Origin: Campylobacteraceae bacterium
GTDB taxonomy: Bacteria; Campylobacterota; Campylobacteria; Campylobacterales; Campylobacteraceae
Assembly: GCA_012521935.1 (NCBI GenBank)
Contig: JAAYLJ010000171.1
Location: 1 to 17,047 of the forward strand
Length of the DNA: 17,047 nucleotides
Direction of reading: 5' to 3'
Every line of letters begins with the position of its first letter. The first letter of the stretch is position 1. The position numbers and the translations under genes are program-made. Below the pieces are notes generated by a model that was not told where the DNA came from, did no database searches, and worked only from the letters and a program-made list of their open reading frames with translations. Of this stretch, positions 1 to 6,707 are shown one piece after another.

Positions 1-330
1 ACCATATAAGTGTAAAATTTCATCTGTTAGCGAATAAAGAGTTTTTCTTCCTGCTGGATGAGTTAGCACTCCGCTTGGTTTATCAAATAGTGCAAAGTGA
101 GCGTTTTCGTATATGGGCTTAAGTCCTTTTGGATTTGGCTCATAAGCAATAATTTCAATAAAATCACTAACAAGTTGATTTTTTGTTGTTAGTTCGCCAT
201 CTTTACAAAAAACTCTTTTTTTATCAATCATTTGTTGCGCTTTTCCAATGGAAAAACCTAAATTTTCCATTAAAGCTTTGTATGCTGGTACCTCTTTTGG
301 AAGAGAGATTCTTTTTTTAATATAAGGCAA
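1..330 (-). CDS. RluA-family pseudouridine synthase, N-terminal part (truncated by window edge)
   Basis: An open frame runs from a TTG at 330-328 to the window edge (110 codons, no stop) and reads LPYIKKRISLPKEV at its start. Residues about 15-60 look like an S4-type RNA-binding module (GKAQQMIDKKRVFCKDGEL). Residues about 84-103 read ALFDKPSGVLTHPAGRKTL, the start of the RluA/RluD catalytic domain, where KPSG and HP are typical. The catalytic Asp motif (RLD) would lie beyond the edge. Family members convert specific uridines in 23S rRNA or tRNA to pseudouridine; the target cannot be read from this part. A TAA lies two codons upstream of the TTG, so TTG is the longest start. An internal ATG at 270 would cut into the S4 region and is less likely. 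The gene is divergent from purB, an arrangement I recall from Campylobacter jejuni. Confidence 0.85.
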   Translation of the reverse strand, partial: MPYIKKRISLPKEVPAYKALMENLGFSIGKAQQMIDKKRVFCKDGELTTKNQLVSDFIEIIAYEPNPKGLKPIYENAHFALFDKPSGVLTHPAGRKTLYSLTDEILHLYG

Positions 331-363
331 ATTTTACTCGCATTTAGATAAGATATTTTCTTT

Positions 364-387
364 AAATGTAACTTTTTTATTACATTT
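364..387. repeat. Perfect inverted repeat between the divergent rlu and purB genes
   Basis: AAATGTAA (364-371) and TTACATTT (380-387) are perfect 8-bp inverted arms around an 8-base, T-rich spacer. It sits in the 110-bp divergent intergenic region, about 20 bp upstream of the proposed purB -10 box. It could be an operator or a weak hairpin. No regulator can be named from the sequence. Confidence 0.45.
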
Positions 388-405
388 TTCACCAAACTAT
401 ATCAC

Positions 406-411
406 TAAAAT
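406..411 (+). promoter_or_regulatory. Candidate purB -10 box (TAAAAT)
   Basis: TAAAAT lies 29 bp before the purB ATG, which would give a leader of about 22 nt that includes the AAGGGA ribosome binding site at 431-436. No clear -35 box is visible; campylobacterial sigma-70 promoters often lack one. Position and consensus are the only evidence. Confidence 0.35.
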
Positions 412-440
412 GCTTTCAAAAAAATAGATAAAGGGAAACG

Positions 441-1772
441 ATGGTAGAGAGATATGCAAGAGAGATTATGAAGAGCAAATGGACTATACAGGCAAAATAT
501 GATGCTTGGTTAAAGGTTGAAAAAGCTGCTGTAAAAGCGTGGAATAGGCTCGGGCTAATTCCAAAAGAAGATATGGATAAAATTCTTAAAAATGCAAGCT
601 TTAACATAGATAGAATTGATGAGATAGAAAGAGAAACAAAACATGATGTAATAGCCTTTTTAACCTCTGTTTCAGAATCTTTAGGAGAAGAGAGCAGGTG
701 GGTTCACTATGGAATGACAAGTAGTGATTGCATTGATACTGCTGTTGCACTCCAAATGAAGGAGTCTTTAGAGCTTGTCATTGAGGGCGTGGAAAAACTC
801 CTTTTAGCTTTGAAAAAAAGAGCAAATGAACATAAGATGACTTTAATGGTAGGAAGAAGCCATGGGATACATGGAGAGCCCATAACATTTGGGCTAGTTT
901 TAGCCATTTGGTACGATGAGATCAAAAGATCATTAGAGAATTTAAAAAATAGTTTAAAAGTGATAAGTGTAGGAAAGATAAGTGGAGCTATGGGAAACTT
1001 TGCTCACGCTCCACTTGAACTTGAAGAGATGGTTTGTGAAGAGCTTGGCTTAACTCCAGCACCTGCTTCAAATCAAGTAGTCCAAAGAGATAGATATGCT
1101 CATTTAATGAACGCTTTAGCTTTACTTGCATCAAGTTGTGAAAAGATTGCAGTAGCAGTTAGGCACTATCAAAGAACTGAGGTTTATGAAGCAGAAGAGT
1201 TTTTCTCAAAAGGACAAAAAGGCAGCTCTGCCATGCCACACAAAAGAAATCCTGTACTAACCGAGAATATAACAGGGCTTTGTAGGGTTATTAGAAGTTA
1301 TGCAAATCCTGCTATGGAAAATGTAGCACTATGGCACGAAAGAGATATTAGCCATAGCTCAGTTGAGAGGTTTATATTGCCTGATGGTTTTATAACAACA
1401 GATTTCATGCTCCATAGACTAACAGGTGTTATTGAAAACTTACTTGTATATCCAGAAAACATGATGAAAAATCTAAACTTAACAGGCGGCCTTGTATTTT
1501 CACAAAGAGTTTTGCTTGAACTCCCAGCTCTTAATGTATCAAGAGAGGATGCCTACAAAATAGTCCAAAGGAATGCAATGAAGGTTTGGGAAGATTTACA
1601 AAAAGGTAAATCTGCAATGAACAGTGAGGGTGAGAGTCTATTTTTACAAAACTTATTAAAAGATGAAGATTTAAGAGAAAAACTAAGTGAAGATGAGATA
1701 AGAGAGTGTTTTGAATATGGATATTACACAAAAAATGTAGAGAAGATTTTTACAAGAGTATTTGGGGAGTAG
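441..1772 (+). CDS. purB: Adenylosuccinate lyase
   Basis: The product has 443 residues, a normal length for the short bacterial PurB type. The enzyme makes two fumarate-releasing cleavages in purine synthesis: SAICAR to AICAR, and adenylosuccinate to AMP. Visible motifs are TSSDCIDTA (about residues 93-101), the active-site histidine segment RSHGIHGEP around His141, and the fumarase/aspartase-superfamily signature GSSAMPHKRNP at residues 261-271 on the flexible catalytic loop with its serine. The ATG at 441 has an AAGGGA ribosome binding site 4-5 bases upstream. nrdA starts 1 bp after the stop and its ribosome binding site (GGGGAG) lies inside the last purB codons, so the two are almost certainly co-transcribed and translationally coupled. 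Confidence 0.96.
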   Translation: MVERYAREIMKSKWTIQAKYDAWLKVEKAAVKAWNRLGLIPKEDMDKILKNASFNIDRIDEIERETKHDVIAFLTSVSESLGEESRWVHYGMTSSDCIDTAVALQMKESLELVIEGVEKLLLALKKRANEHKMTLMVGRSHGIHGEPITFGLVLAIWYDEIKRSLENLKNSLKVISVGKISGAMGNFAHAPLELEEMVCEELGLTPAPASNQVVQRDRYAHLMNALALLASSCEKIAVAVRHYQRTEVYEAEEFFSKGQKGSSAMPHKRNPVLTENITGLCRVIRSYANPAMENVALWHERDISHSSVERFILPDGFITTDFMLHRLTGVIENLLVYPENMMKNLNLTGGLVFSQRVLLELPALNVSREDAYKIVQRNAMKVWEDLQKGKSAMNSEGESLFLQNLLKDEDLREKLSEDEIRECFEYGYYTKNVEKIFTRVFGE

Positions 1773-1773
1773 A

Positions 1774-4143
1774 ATGATAACAGTTAGAAAAAGAAATGGA
1801 AGAGTAGAATTATTAGACATATCAAAAATTAAAAAATATACCCAAGCAGCGACAAAAGATTTAGAAAATGTTAGTCAAAGTGAGTTAGAAGTTGATGCAA
1901 AGATACAATTTAGGGATCTAATAACAACAGAAGAGATACAGCAAACTTTGATTAAAACTGCGGTTGAAAAGATTGATGTAGATAGGCCAAATTGGACTTT
2001 TGTTGCGGCAAGACTATTTTTATATGATCTTTATCATAAAGTAAATGCTCACTCTGAGTATGGACACTTAAAAGATTACTTTCTTAGAGGTGAAAAGAGC
2101 GGTAGGATAGTGCTTGGTTTGAAAGAGAAGTATGATTTGGATGATTTAAATAGCTATATTGAGCCTAAAAGAGATCTAAATTTTACATACTTAGGCATTA
2201 AAACCCTGCACGATAGATACCTTCTAAAAGATAGTAATGCAGCACCCATAGAGCTTCCTCAACATATGTTTATGGCAATAGCTATGTTTTTGGCTCAAAA
2301 TGAGTTCAATCCACAAGATTGGGCTAAAAAGTTTTATGATTTAATTAGCAAATTTGAAGTGATGCTTGCAACCCCAACCCTTTCAAATGCAAGAACCCCA
2401 AGACATCAACTTAGCTCATGTTACATTGGCTCAACTCCAGATAATATAGAAGGGATTTTTGATAGCTATAAAGAGATGAGTTTGCTTAGTAAGTTTGGTG
2501 GTGGAATAGGGTGGGATTGGAACTTAGTTAGGGCAATGGGTGGTATGATAGATGGACATAAAAATGCCGCTGGAGGGGTGATACCATTTTTAAAAATCAC
2601 AAATGATATAGCCATTGCAGTAGATCAGCTTGGAACTAGAAAAGGGGCTATTGCAGTATATTTAGAGCCTTGGCACATGGATGTAAGTGACTTTTTAGAC
2701 TTGAAGAAAAATTCTGGTGAAGAAAGAAGAAGAACGCACGACTTGTTCCCTGCTCTTTGGATAAATGATCTTTTCATGCAAAGAGTGAAAGATGATGCTA
2801 TGTGGACTCTTTTTGATCCAGCGCAAACTCCAGATCTATCTGAATGTTTTGGTGAAGAGTTTGAAAGAAGATATGAAGCGTATGAGAAAGATGAGAATAT
2901 ATCAAAAGAGTTCATAAAAGCTAAAGAGTTATGGAGAAAAATACTTTTGAACTATTTTGAATCTGGAAGTCCATTTTTATGCTTTAAAGATAATGCAAAT
3001 AGAACAAACCCTAACTCCCATAAAGGGATCATTAGAAGCTCAAACCTATGTACCGAAATATTTCAAAACACAAAACCAGATCACTACCAAATAAAAGTTA
3101 TCTTTGAAGATGAAAGCGTATCTATATATGAAGAAGAGGATGAGGTAGAGGTGGATGGAGGGCTAACTAAGAGTGCAAAAAAGATAACCGCGCTTGATAG
3201 CATTGGTGGCAAGAAAGTCTTCATTGTGGAGAAAAATAAAATCTTAGGTGAAACTGCTGTTTGTAATCTTGCTAGTATAAATTTATCTAAAATAAATAGT
3301 ATCGATGAGATAAAAAGAGTTACCCCGACTGCCATTAGAATGTTAGATAATGTGATTGATTTAAACTTTTATCCTCACTCAAAGGTAAAAAGAACAAATA
3401 TAGCTTCAAGAGCTATTGGCTTAGGAGTTATGGGCGAGGCTCAAATGTTAGCTCAAAGTCAAATAGAGTGGGGAAGTCACGAGCACTTTTTAAAAATCGA
3501 TAAAGTGATGGAAGCCATAAGTTACTATGCTATTCACTCATCTTCAAACTTAGCGATTGAGAAGGGCAAGTATCCAAACTTTGAAGGATCAAGATGGTCT
3601 AAGGGAGTTTTTCCAATAGATTTGGCAAACAAAAAAGCTAAATCTTTAATCACAAGGGATGATCTTTTTGAAAAGAGTGAATTTGACTGGGAGAGGCTAA
3701 GAGAAAAGGTAAAAAAAGATGGAATGAGAAATGGACATTTAATGGCCATAGCTCCAACTAGCTCTATCTCTATTTTAACAGGAACTACCCAAACAATAGA
3801 GCCAGTTTATAAACGCAAATGGTTTGAAGAAAACCTCTCAGGCCTCATTCCTGTTGTTGTTCCAAACCTAAATCCAGACACATGGAATTATTATAAATCT
3901 GCATATGAGTTAGACCAGCTTCTTTTAGTAAAAGCAGCAGCCATTAGGCAAAAATGGATAGATCAAGGACAGAGTTTAAATATATTTATCACTTTAGATA
4001 AGGCAAGTGGAAAATACTTAAACGATATATATATGCTTGCTTGGGAACTTGGATTAAAATCAACTTACTACTTAAGATCTCAAAGTCCAGATAGTACACT
4101 TGAGGTGGCAGATAGAAGCATTGAGTGCGAAGGATGCCAATAG
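1774..4143 (+). CDS. nrdA: Class I ribonucleoside-diphosphate reductase, alpha (large) subunit
   Basis: This 789-residue protein reduces ribonucleoside diphosphates to deoxyribonucleotides and works with NrdB, encoded at 8294-9316. An N-terminal ATP-cone (residues about 1-90, opening MITVRKRNGRVE) suggests dATP feedback control. The catalytic set is complete: Cys216 (LSSCYIG) and Cys497 (AVCNLASINL) as the redox pair, Asn424/Cys426/Glu428 (NLCTEIF) with the thiyl-radical cysteine, Tyr765-Tyr766 (STYYLRS) of the radical relay, and a C-terminal CEGCQ tail whose Cys785/Cys788 would re-reduce the active site. There are 71 residues between the NLC and AVC cysteines, against 23 in the E. coli enzyme, so about 48 extra residues sit next to the active site. 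ATG 1774 has a GGGGAG site 4 bases upstream; a TTG four codons earlier is in frame but less likely. Confidence 0.96.
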   Translation: MITVRKRNGRVELLDISKIKKYTQAATKDLENVSQSELEVDAKIQFRDLITTEEIQQTLIKTAVEKIDVDRPNWTFVAARLFLYDLYHKVNAHSEYGHLKDYFLRGEKSGRIVLGLKEKYDLDDLNSYIEPKRDLNFTYLGIKTLHDRYLLKDSNAAPIELPQHMFMAIAMFLAQNEFNPQDWAKKFYDLISKFEVMLATPTLSNARTPRHQLSSCYIGSTPDNIEGIFDSYKEMSLLSKFGGGIGWDWNLVRAMGGMIDGHKNAAGGVIPFLKITNDIAIAVDQLGTRKGAIAVYLEPWHMDVSDFLDLKKNSGEERRRTHDLFPALWINDLFMQRVKDDAMWTLFDPAQTPDLSECFGEEFERRYEAYEKDENISKEFIKAKELWRKILLNYFESGSPFLCFKDNANRTNPNSHKGIIRSSNLCTEIFQNTKPDHYQIKVIFEDESVSIYEEEDEVEVDGGLTKSAKKITALDSIGGKKVFIVEKNKILGETAVCNLASINLSKINSIDEIKRVTPTAIRMLDNVIDLNFYPHSKVKRTNIASRAIGLGVMGEAQMLAQSQIEWGSHEHFLKIDKVMEAISYYAIHSSSNLAIEKGKYPNFEGSRWSKGVFPIDLANKKAKSLITRDDLFEKSEFDWERLREKVKKDGMRNGHLMAIAPTSSISILTGTTQTIEPVYKRKWFEENLSGLIPVVVPNLNPDTWNYYKSAYELDQLLLVKAAAIRQKWIDQGQSLNIFITLDKASGKYLNDIYMLAWELGLKSTYYLRSQSPDSTLEVADRSIECEGCQ

Positions 4144-4153
4144 TGGCTTTTTT
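4130..4153 (+). terminator. Weak hairpin plus T-run spanning the nrdA stop codon
   Basis: GCCA (4136-4139), the loop ATAG (4140-4143, containing the stop codon) and TGGC (4144-4147) form a 4-bp stem followed by six T (4148-4153). After a T-T mismatch, the A/G-rich bases upstream could pair with the T-run. The stem is short, so termination may be partial. Confidence 0.35.
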
Positions 4154-4293
4154 ATAACAAAAAAATGACATAGTTGTGCTAATTTGAAAAAGGGTGACAA
4201 AAAATGTCACTCCTTTGGTTTATAAACTTGTGACATAATTTCTAATTAAATATATCAAATAAACCCCTATATTTAAGTATTTTAGAAAAATTA

Positions 4294-4299
4294 TATAAT
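4294..4299 (+). promoter_or_regulatory. Candidate upstream -10 box abutting the inverted repeat
   Basis: A TATAAT at 4294-4299 directly precedes the left arm of the 12-bp inverted repeat. A start site at about 4305-4307 would fall inside that arm, an arrangement expected of a repressed promoter. No -35 is clear, and the DNA here is very AT-rich, so chance is a real possibility. Confidence 0.3.
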
Positions 4300-4345
4300 A
4301 TATTTGTGACAAAATATATTTATTTCTCAAAAATGTCACAAATAT
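4300..4345. repeat. 12-bp perfect inverted repeat with 22-base spacer
   Basis: ATATTTGTGACA (4300-4311) is exactly repeated in reverse complement as TGTCACAAATAT (4334-4345). The arms stop matching at both edges. The half-sites are centred 34 bp apart, about three helical turns, so two protein dimers or a tetramer could sit on one DNA face. As RNA, the 12-bp stem with a 22-base loop could also fold. Confidence 0.6.
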
Positions 4346-4363
4346 TGCTCTTCAAAAAAATTA

Positions 4364-4397
4364 AAAAACTACCGATTTAAGCAAGATGGCAGTTTTT
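4364..4397 (+). terminator. Hairpin ending in TTTTT before nrdD (possible attenuator)
   Basis: AAAAACTACC (4364-4373) pairs with GGCAGTTTTT (4388-4397) at nine of ten positions, around a 14-base loop. The GC-containing part is followed by five T, like a weak intrinsic terminator or attenuator for a transcript begun upstream. It lies just before, and overlaps the -35 region of, the proximal nrdD promoter, so it could be dual-purpose or only an AT-rich coincidence. Confidence 0.3.
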
Positions 4398-4402
4398 GCA
4401 AA

Positions 4403-4408
4403 TATAAT
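4403..4408 (+). promoter_or_regulatory. nrdD promoter -10 box (TATAAT)
   Basis: A perfect TATAAT preceded by a T-rich stretch (TTTTTGCAAA) lies 33 bp before the nrdD ATG. The start site would be about 4414-4416, giving a leader near 27 nt that contains the AGGAAA ribosome binding site (4433-4438). Confidence 0.6.
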
Positions 4409-4441
4409 ACCATTTATACTACTTCATAATTTAGGAAAACC

Positions 4442-6571
4442 ATGCTTACCACACTACTTAAACGAGACGGCACCACACAAGAGTTTCAATCATACAAAAT
4501 TGAAGATGCAATTAAAAAAGCTTTTGATAGCGAGAATACGACATATGATAGGACAGTATTTTTAAATGTGATGGAGAGGTTGCGTTTTAAAAGAGTAGCA
4601 GCGGTTGAAGATATACAAGACATGATTGAGCAAGAGTTATATCGTGCTAGATATTTTGAAATTATGCGTTCATTTATGATATATCGTCACACTCACAAAA
4701 TGCAAAGAGAGCATATTTATGGACTTAGTGATGATACAACTTTTGTAAATTCAACTCAAACAATTGAAGAGTATATCTCTGGAGAAGATTGGAGAATTAA
4801 AGCAAACTCAAATACAGGTTACTCAAACGCAGGACTTATTAATAATACTGCTGGAAAAATCATTGCAAACTACTGGTTAGATAAGATTTATTCTAAAGAG
4901 GAGGGAGCAGCTCATAGAAGTGGGGATTATCACATCCATGATTTAGATTGCTTAACTGCATATTGTGCTGGTTGGAGTTTAAGAAACCTTTTAAATGAAG
5001 GCTTTAATGGAGTTAGGGGCAGAGTTGAGAGTAAGCCTCCAAGACATTTTAGAGAAGCCCTAGGCCAAATGGCAAACTTTTTAGGAATCTTACAAAGCGA
5101 GTGGGCTGGAGCGCAAGCATTTAGCTCATTTGATACATATCTAGCTCCATATGTTTTTAGAGATAATTTAGACTATAAAGAGACAAAAAAAGCAGTTAGA
5201 AGTTTCATATACAATTTAAATGTTCCAGCAAGATGGGGGCAGAGTCCATTTACAAATGTAACCATAGATTGGACTGTTCCAGATGATTTGAAAGACCAAA
5301 TCCCAACAGCGCTAGATGAGCATTTGCTTAAAAACATTAAAGATGATGCTCTTTTAGAGAAGGCAAAAGATAGGGGAGTTTCAAAGCTAATTGATTTAAC
5401 ATATAAACATTTCCAAAAAGAGATGAATATGATAAATAGAGCTTTTTATGAAGTTATGACTGAGGGCGATAAGACAGGACAGCCATTTACCTTCCCAATT
5501 CCTACGGTAAATATAACTGAAGAGTTTGACTGGTATGGTGAAAATAGTGATTTACTCTTTGAAAATAGTGCAAAGATAGGTTCAAGTTATTTTCAAAACT
5601 TCATTGGAAGTCAATATAAAAGAGATGAGAATGGAAATTTGGTTGAAAACCCAGATGCGTACAAGCCAGGACATGTTAGAAGCATGTGTTGCAGGTTACA
5701 ACTAGATTTAAGAGAGCTTTTAAAAAGAGGTGGAGGTCTTTTTGGAAGTGCAGAAATGACTGGAAGTATCGGTGTTGTAACGCTGAATCTTGCAAGACTT
5801 GGGTATCTATATAAAGGTGATAAAGAAGCACTTTATGGAAGGCTTGATGAACTGCTTGAAATGGCAAAATCAACATTAGAAAAGAAAAGAAAGTTCGTTC
5901 AAAAAATGTACGATAGAGGTTTGTATCCATATACAAAACGCTATTTACCACACTTTAATAACCATTTTTCAACCATTGGCATAAATGGAATGAATGAAAT
6001 GATTAGGAATTTTACCTTTGATGAACATGATATCTCTTCAGAATTTGGCACAAATTTTAGTTTAGAGATGATTGAGTATTTAAGAAATAAAATAAGATCA
6101 TTCCAAGAAGAGAGCGGAAATTTATATAACCTAGAAGCTACTCCAGCTGAGGGGACTACTTATAGATTTGCAAAAGAGGACAATAAGCGCTTCCCAGACA
6201 TCATTCAAGCTGGAAGTGGAGATAATATTTACTATACAAATTCATCACAACTACCAGTTGATTATACTGATGATCCATTTGAAGCTTTAGATATGCAAGA
6301 TGATTTACAATGCGCATATACAGGTGGAACAGTTTTACACCTATACATGAAAGAGAGAATTAGTTCATCTGAAGCGTGCAGAAGACTTATAAAAAATGTA
6401 ATTAGCAATTATAGAATGCCATATATCACCGTAACTCCAGTATTTTCAGTATGTGAAAAACATGGATATATTAGTGGAGAACATGAATTTTGTCCAAAAT
6501 GTGATGAAGAGCTTTTAGAAGAGTACAATAAAACACAGCAAAGGAGGGAAAATGAGCAAATCATTGCCTAA
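4442..6571 (+). CDS. nrdD: Anaerobic (class III) ribonucleoside-triphosphate reductase, main body without the glycyl-radical loop
   Basis: This 709-residue protein belongs to the oxygen-sensitive reductase that makes deoxyribonucleoside triphosphates. An N-terminal ATP-cone spans residues about 1-93. The barrel follows, with HDLDCLTAYCAGW (Cys170, Cys175) and SMCCRLQLD (Cys416, Cys417; one should be the thiyl-radical cysteine). Near the C terminus are the zinc-site ligands Cys671, His674, Cys684 and Cys687 (CEKHGYISGEHEFCPKC). In ordinary NrdD the glycyl-radical loop follows about 10-20 residues later in the same chain. Here the chain instead ends in a charged tail (EELLEEYNKTQQRRENEQ) and stops, and the loop is encoded by the overlapping ORF at 6552-6707. 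The large subunit alone cannot hold the stable radical. AGGAAA at 4433-4438 supports the ATG at 4442. Confidence 0.94.
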   Translation: MLTTLLKRDGTTQEFQSYKIEDAIKKAFDSENTTYDRTVFLNVMERLRFKRVAAVEDIQDMIEQELYRARYFEIMRSFMIYRHTHKMQREHIYGLSDDTTFVNSTQTIEEYISGEDWRIKANSNTGYSNAGLINNTAGKIIANYWLDKIYSKEEGAAHRSGDYHIHDLDCLTAYCAGWSLRNLLNEGFNGVRGRVESKPPRHFREALGQMANFLGILQSEWAGAQAFSSFDTYLAPYVFRDNLDYKETKKAVRSFIYNLNVPARWGQSPFTNVTIDWTVPDDLKDQIPTALDEHLLKNIKDDALLEKAKDRGVSKLIDLTYKHFQKEMNMINRAFYEVMTEGDKTGQPFTFPIPTVNITEEFDWYGENSDLLFENSAKIGSSYFQNFIGSQYKRDENGNLVENPDAYKPGHVRSMCCRLQLDLRELLKRGGGLFGSAEMTGSIGVVTLNLARLGYLYKGDKEALYGRLDELLEMAKSTLEKKRKFVQKMYDRGLYPYTKRYLPHFNNHFSTIGINGMNEMIRNFTFDEHDISSEFGTNFSLEMIEYLRNKIRSFQEESGNLYNLEATPAEGTTYRFAKEDNKRFPDIIQAGSGDNIYYTNSSQLPVDYTDDPFEALDMQDDLQCAYTGGTVLHLYMKERISSSEACRRLIKNVISNYRMPYITVTPVFSVCEKHGYISGEHEFCPKCDEELLEEYNKTQQRRENEQIIA
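6542..6547 (+). promoter_or_regulatory. Internal AGGAGG ribosome binding site for the glycyl-radical ORF
   Basis: A perfect AGGAGG lies within the last codons of nrdD, read there as two Arg codons (AGG AGG), 4 bases before the ATG at 6552. It argues that the small ORF is translated as its own protein. The same tandem AGG codons are a known +1 frameshift-prone context in E. coli, and a +1 shift here would join the two frames. Confidence 0.75.
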
Positions 6572-6707
6572 AGAACTAGAGTCAAAGAGAACTAGATGTA
6601 TGGTTTACACTCGAGTAATGGGATATCATCGCCCAGTCGAGAGTTTTAACATTGGTAAAAAAGGCGAGCACAATCAACGAGTTAAATTTGTTGAACCTGC
6701 AAACTAA
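6552..6707 (+). CDS. Stand-alone glycyl-radical domain of anaerobic ribonucleotide reductase (51 aa)
   Basis: This small ORF starts at ATG 6552, overlaps the end of nrdD by 20 bp in the +1 frame, and stops at 6705-6707. It opens MSKSLPKELESKRTRC and contains YTRVMGYHRPVESFNIGKK (residues 19-37). RVxGYxRPV-x-x-(F/W)N-x-GK is the C-terminal signature of class III reductases, with the radical glycine at Gly24. The remainder ends RVKFVEPAN. It has no ATP-cone, barrel or zinc site, so it should act only docked to the 709-residue NrdD, with Gly24 inserted near Cys416/Cys417, after activation by the radical-SAM protein encoded just downstream. The role resembles that of YfiD/GrcA, which supplies a glycyl-radical domain to damaged pyruvate formate-lyase. 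A +1 frameshift product fused to NrdD is the alternative. The domain call is firm; the separate-subunit mode is inferred. Confidence 0.88.
   Translation: MSKSLPKELESKRTRCMVYTRVMGYHRPVESFNIGKKGEHNQRVKFVEPAN

Larger units (their letters stand above)
4195..4345. promoter_or_regulatory. Cluster of five GTGACA/TGTCAC motifs upstream of nrdD (putative operator array)
   Basis: The 298-bp gap between nrdA and nrdD holds no convincing gene. It carries GTGACA at 4194-4199, TGTCAC at 4205-4210, GTGACA at 4230-4235, GTGACA at 4306-4311 and TGTCAC at 4334-4339. The first two form a palindrome with a 5-base all-A spacer. The last two are the cores of a longer inverted repeat. Such repetition in AT-rich DNA suggests binding by a dimeric regulator, perhaps with looping between sites. 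The spacings do not match a CRP/FNR site (5-bp arms, 4-6 bp spacer), and no NrdR-box pair (ACAC...GTGT type) was recognised. The regulated gene is probably nrdD and possibly its downstream partners. Confidence 0.5.

Noticed and set aside
1762..1773. Upstream TTG start adding four residues to NrdA
   Set aside because: ATG 1774 has a GGGGAG site at the right distance, and MITVRKRNG is a normal ATP-cone opening.
3064..3255. Intein or intein remnant in nrdA, because reductase genes often carry inteins near catalytic cysteines
   Set aside because: The extra stretch is only about 48 residues, has no Cys/Ser-led N-terminal splicing block and no HN-Cys end, so it lacks the features of even a mini-intein.
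4194..4345. NrdR boxes or CRP/FNR sites in the gap before nrdD
   Set aside because: The GTGACA/TGTCAC half-sites have spacers of 5 and 22-plus bases, which do not match the TGTGA-6-TCACA, TTGAT-4-ATCAA or NrdR-box layouts.
6540..6575. Sequencing frameshift as the cause of the split nrdD
   Set aside because: The second ORF has its own ATG and a perfect AGGAGG, and fusing the frames gives an over-long linker. It cannot be fully excluded without reads, but genuine separate translation is the better reading.
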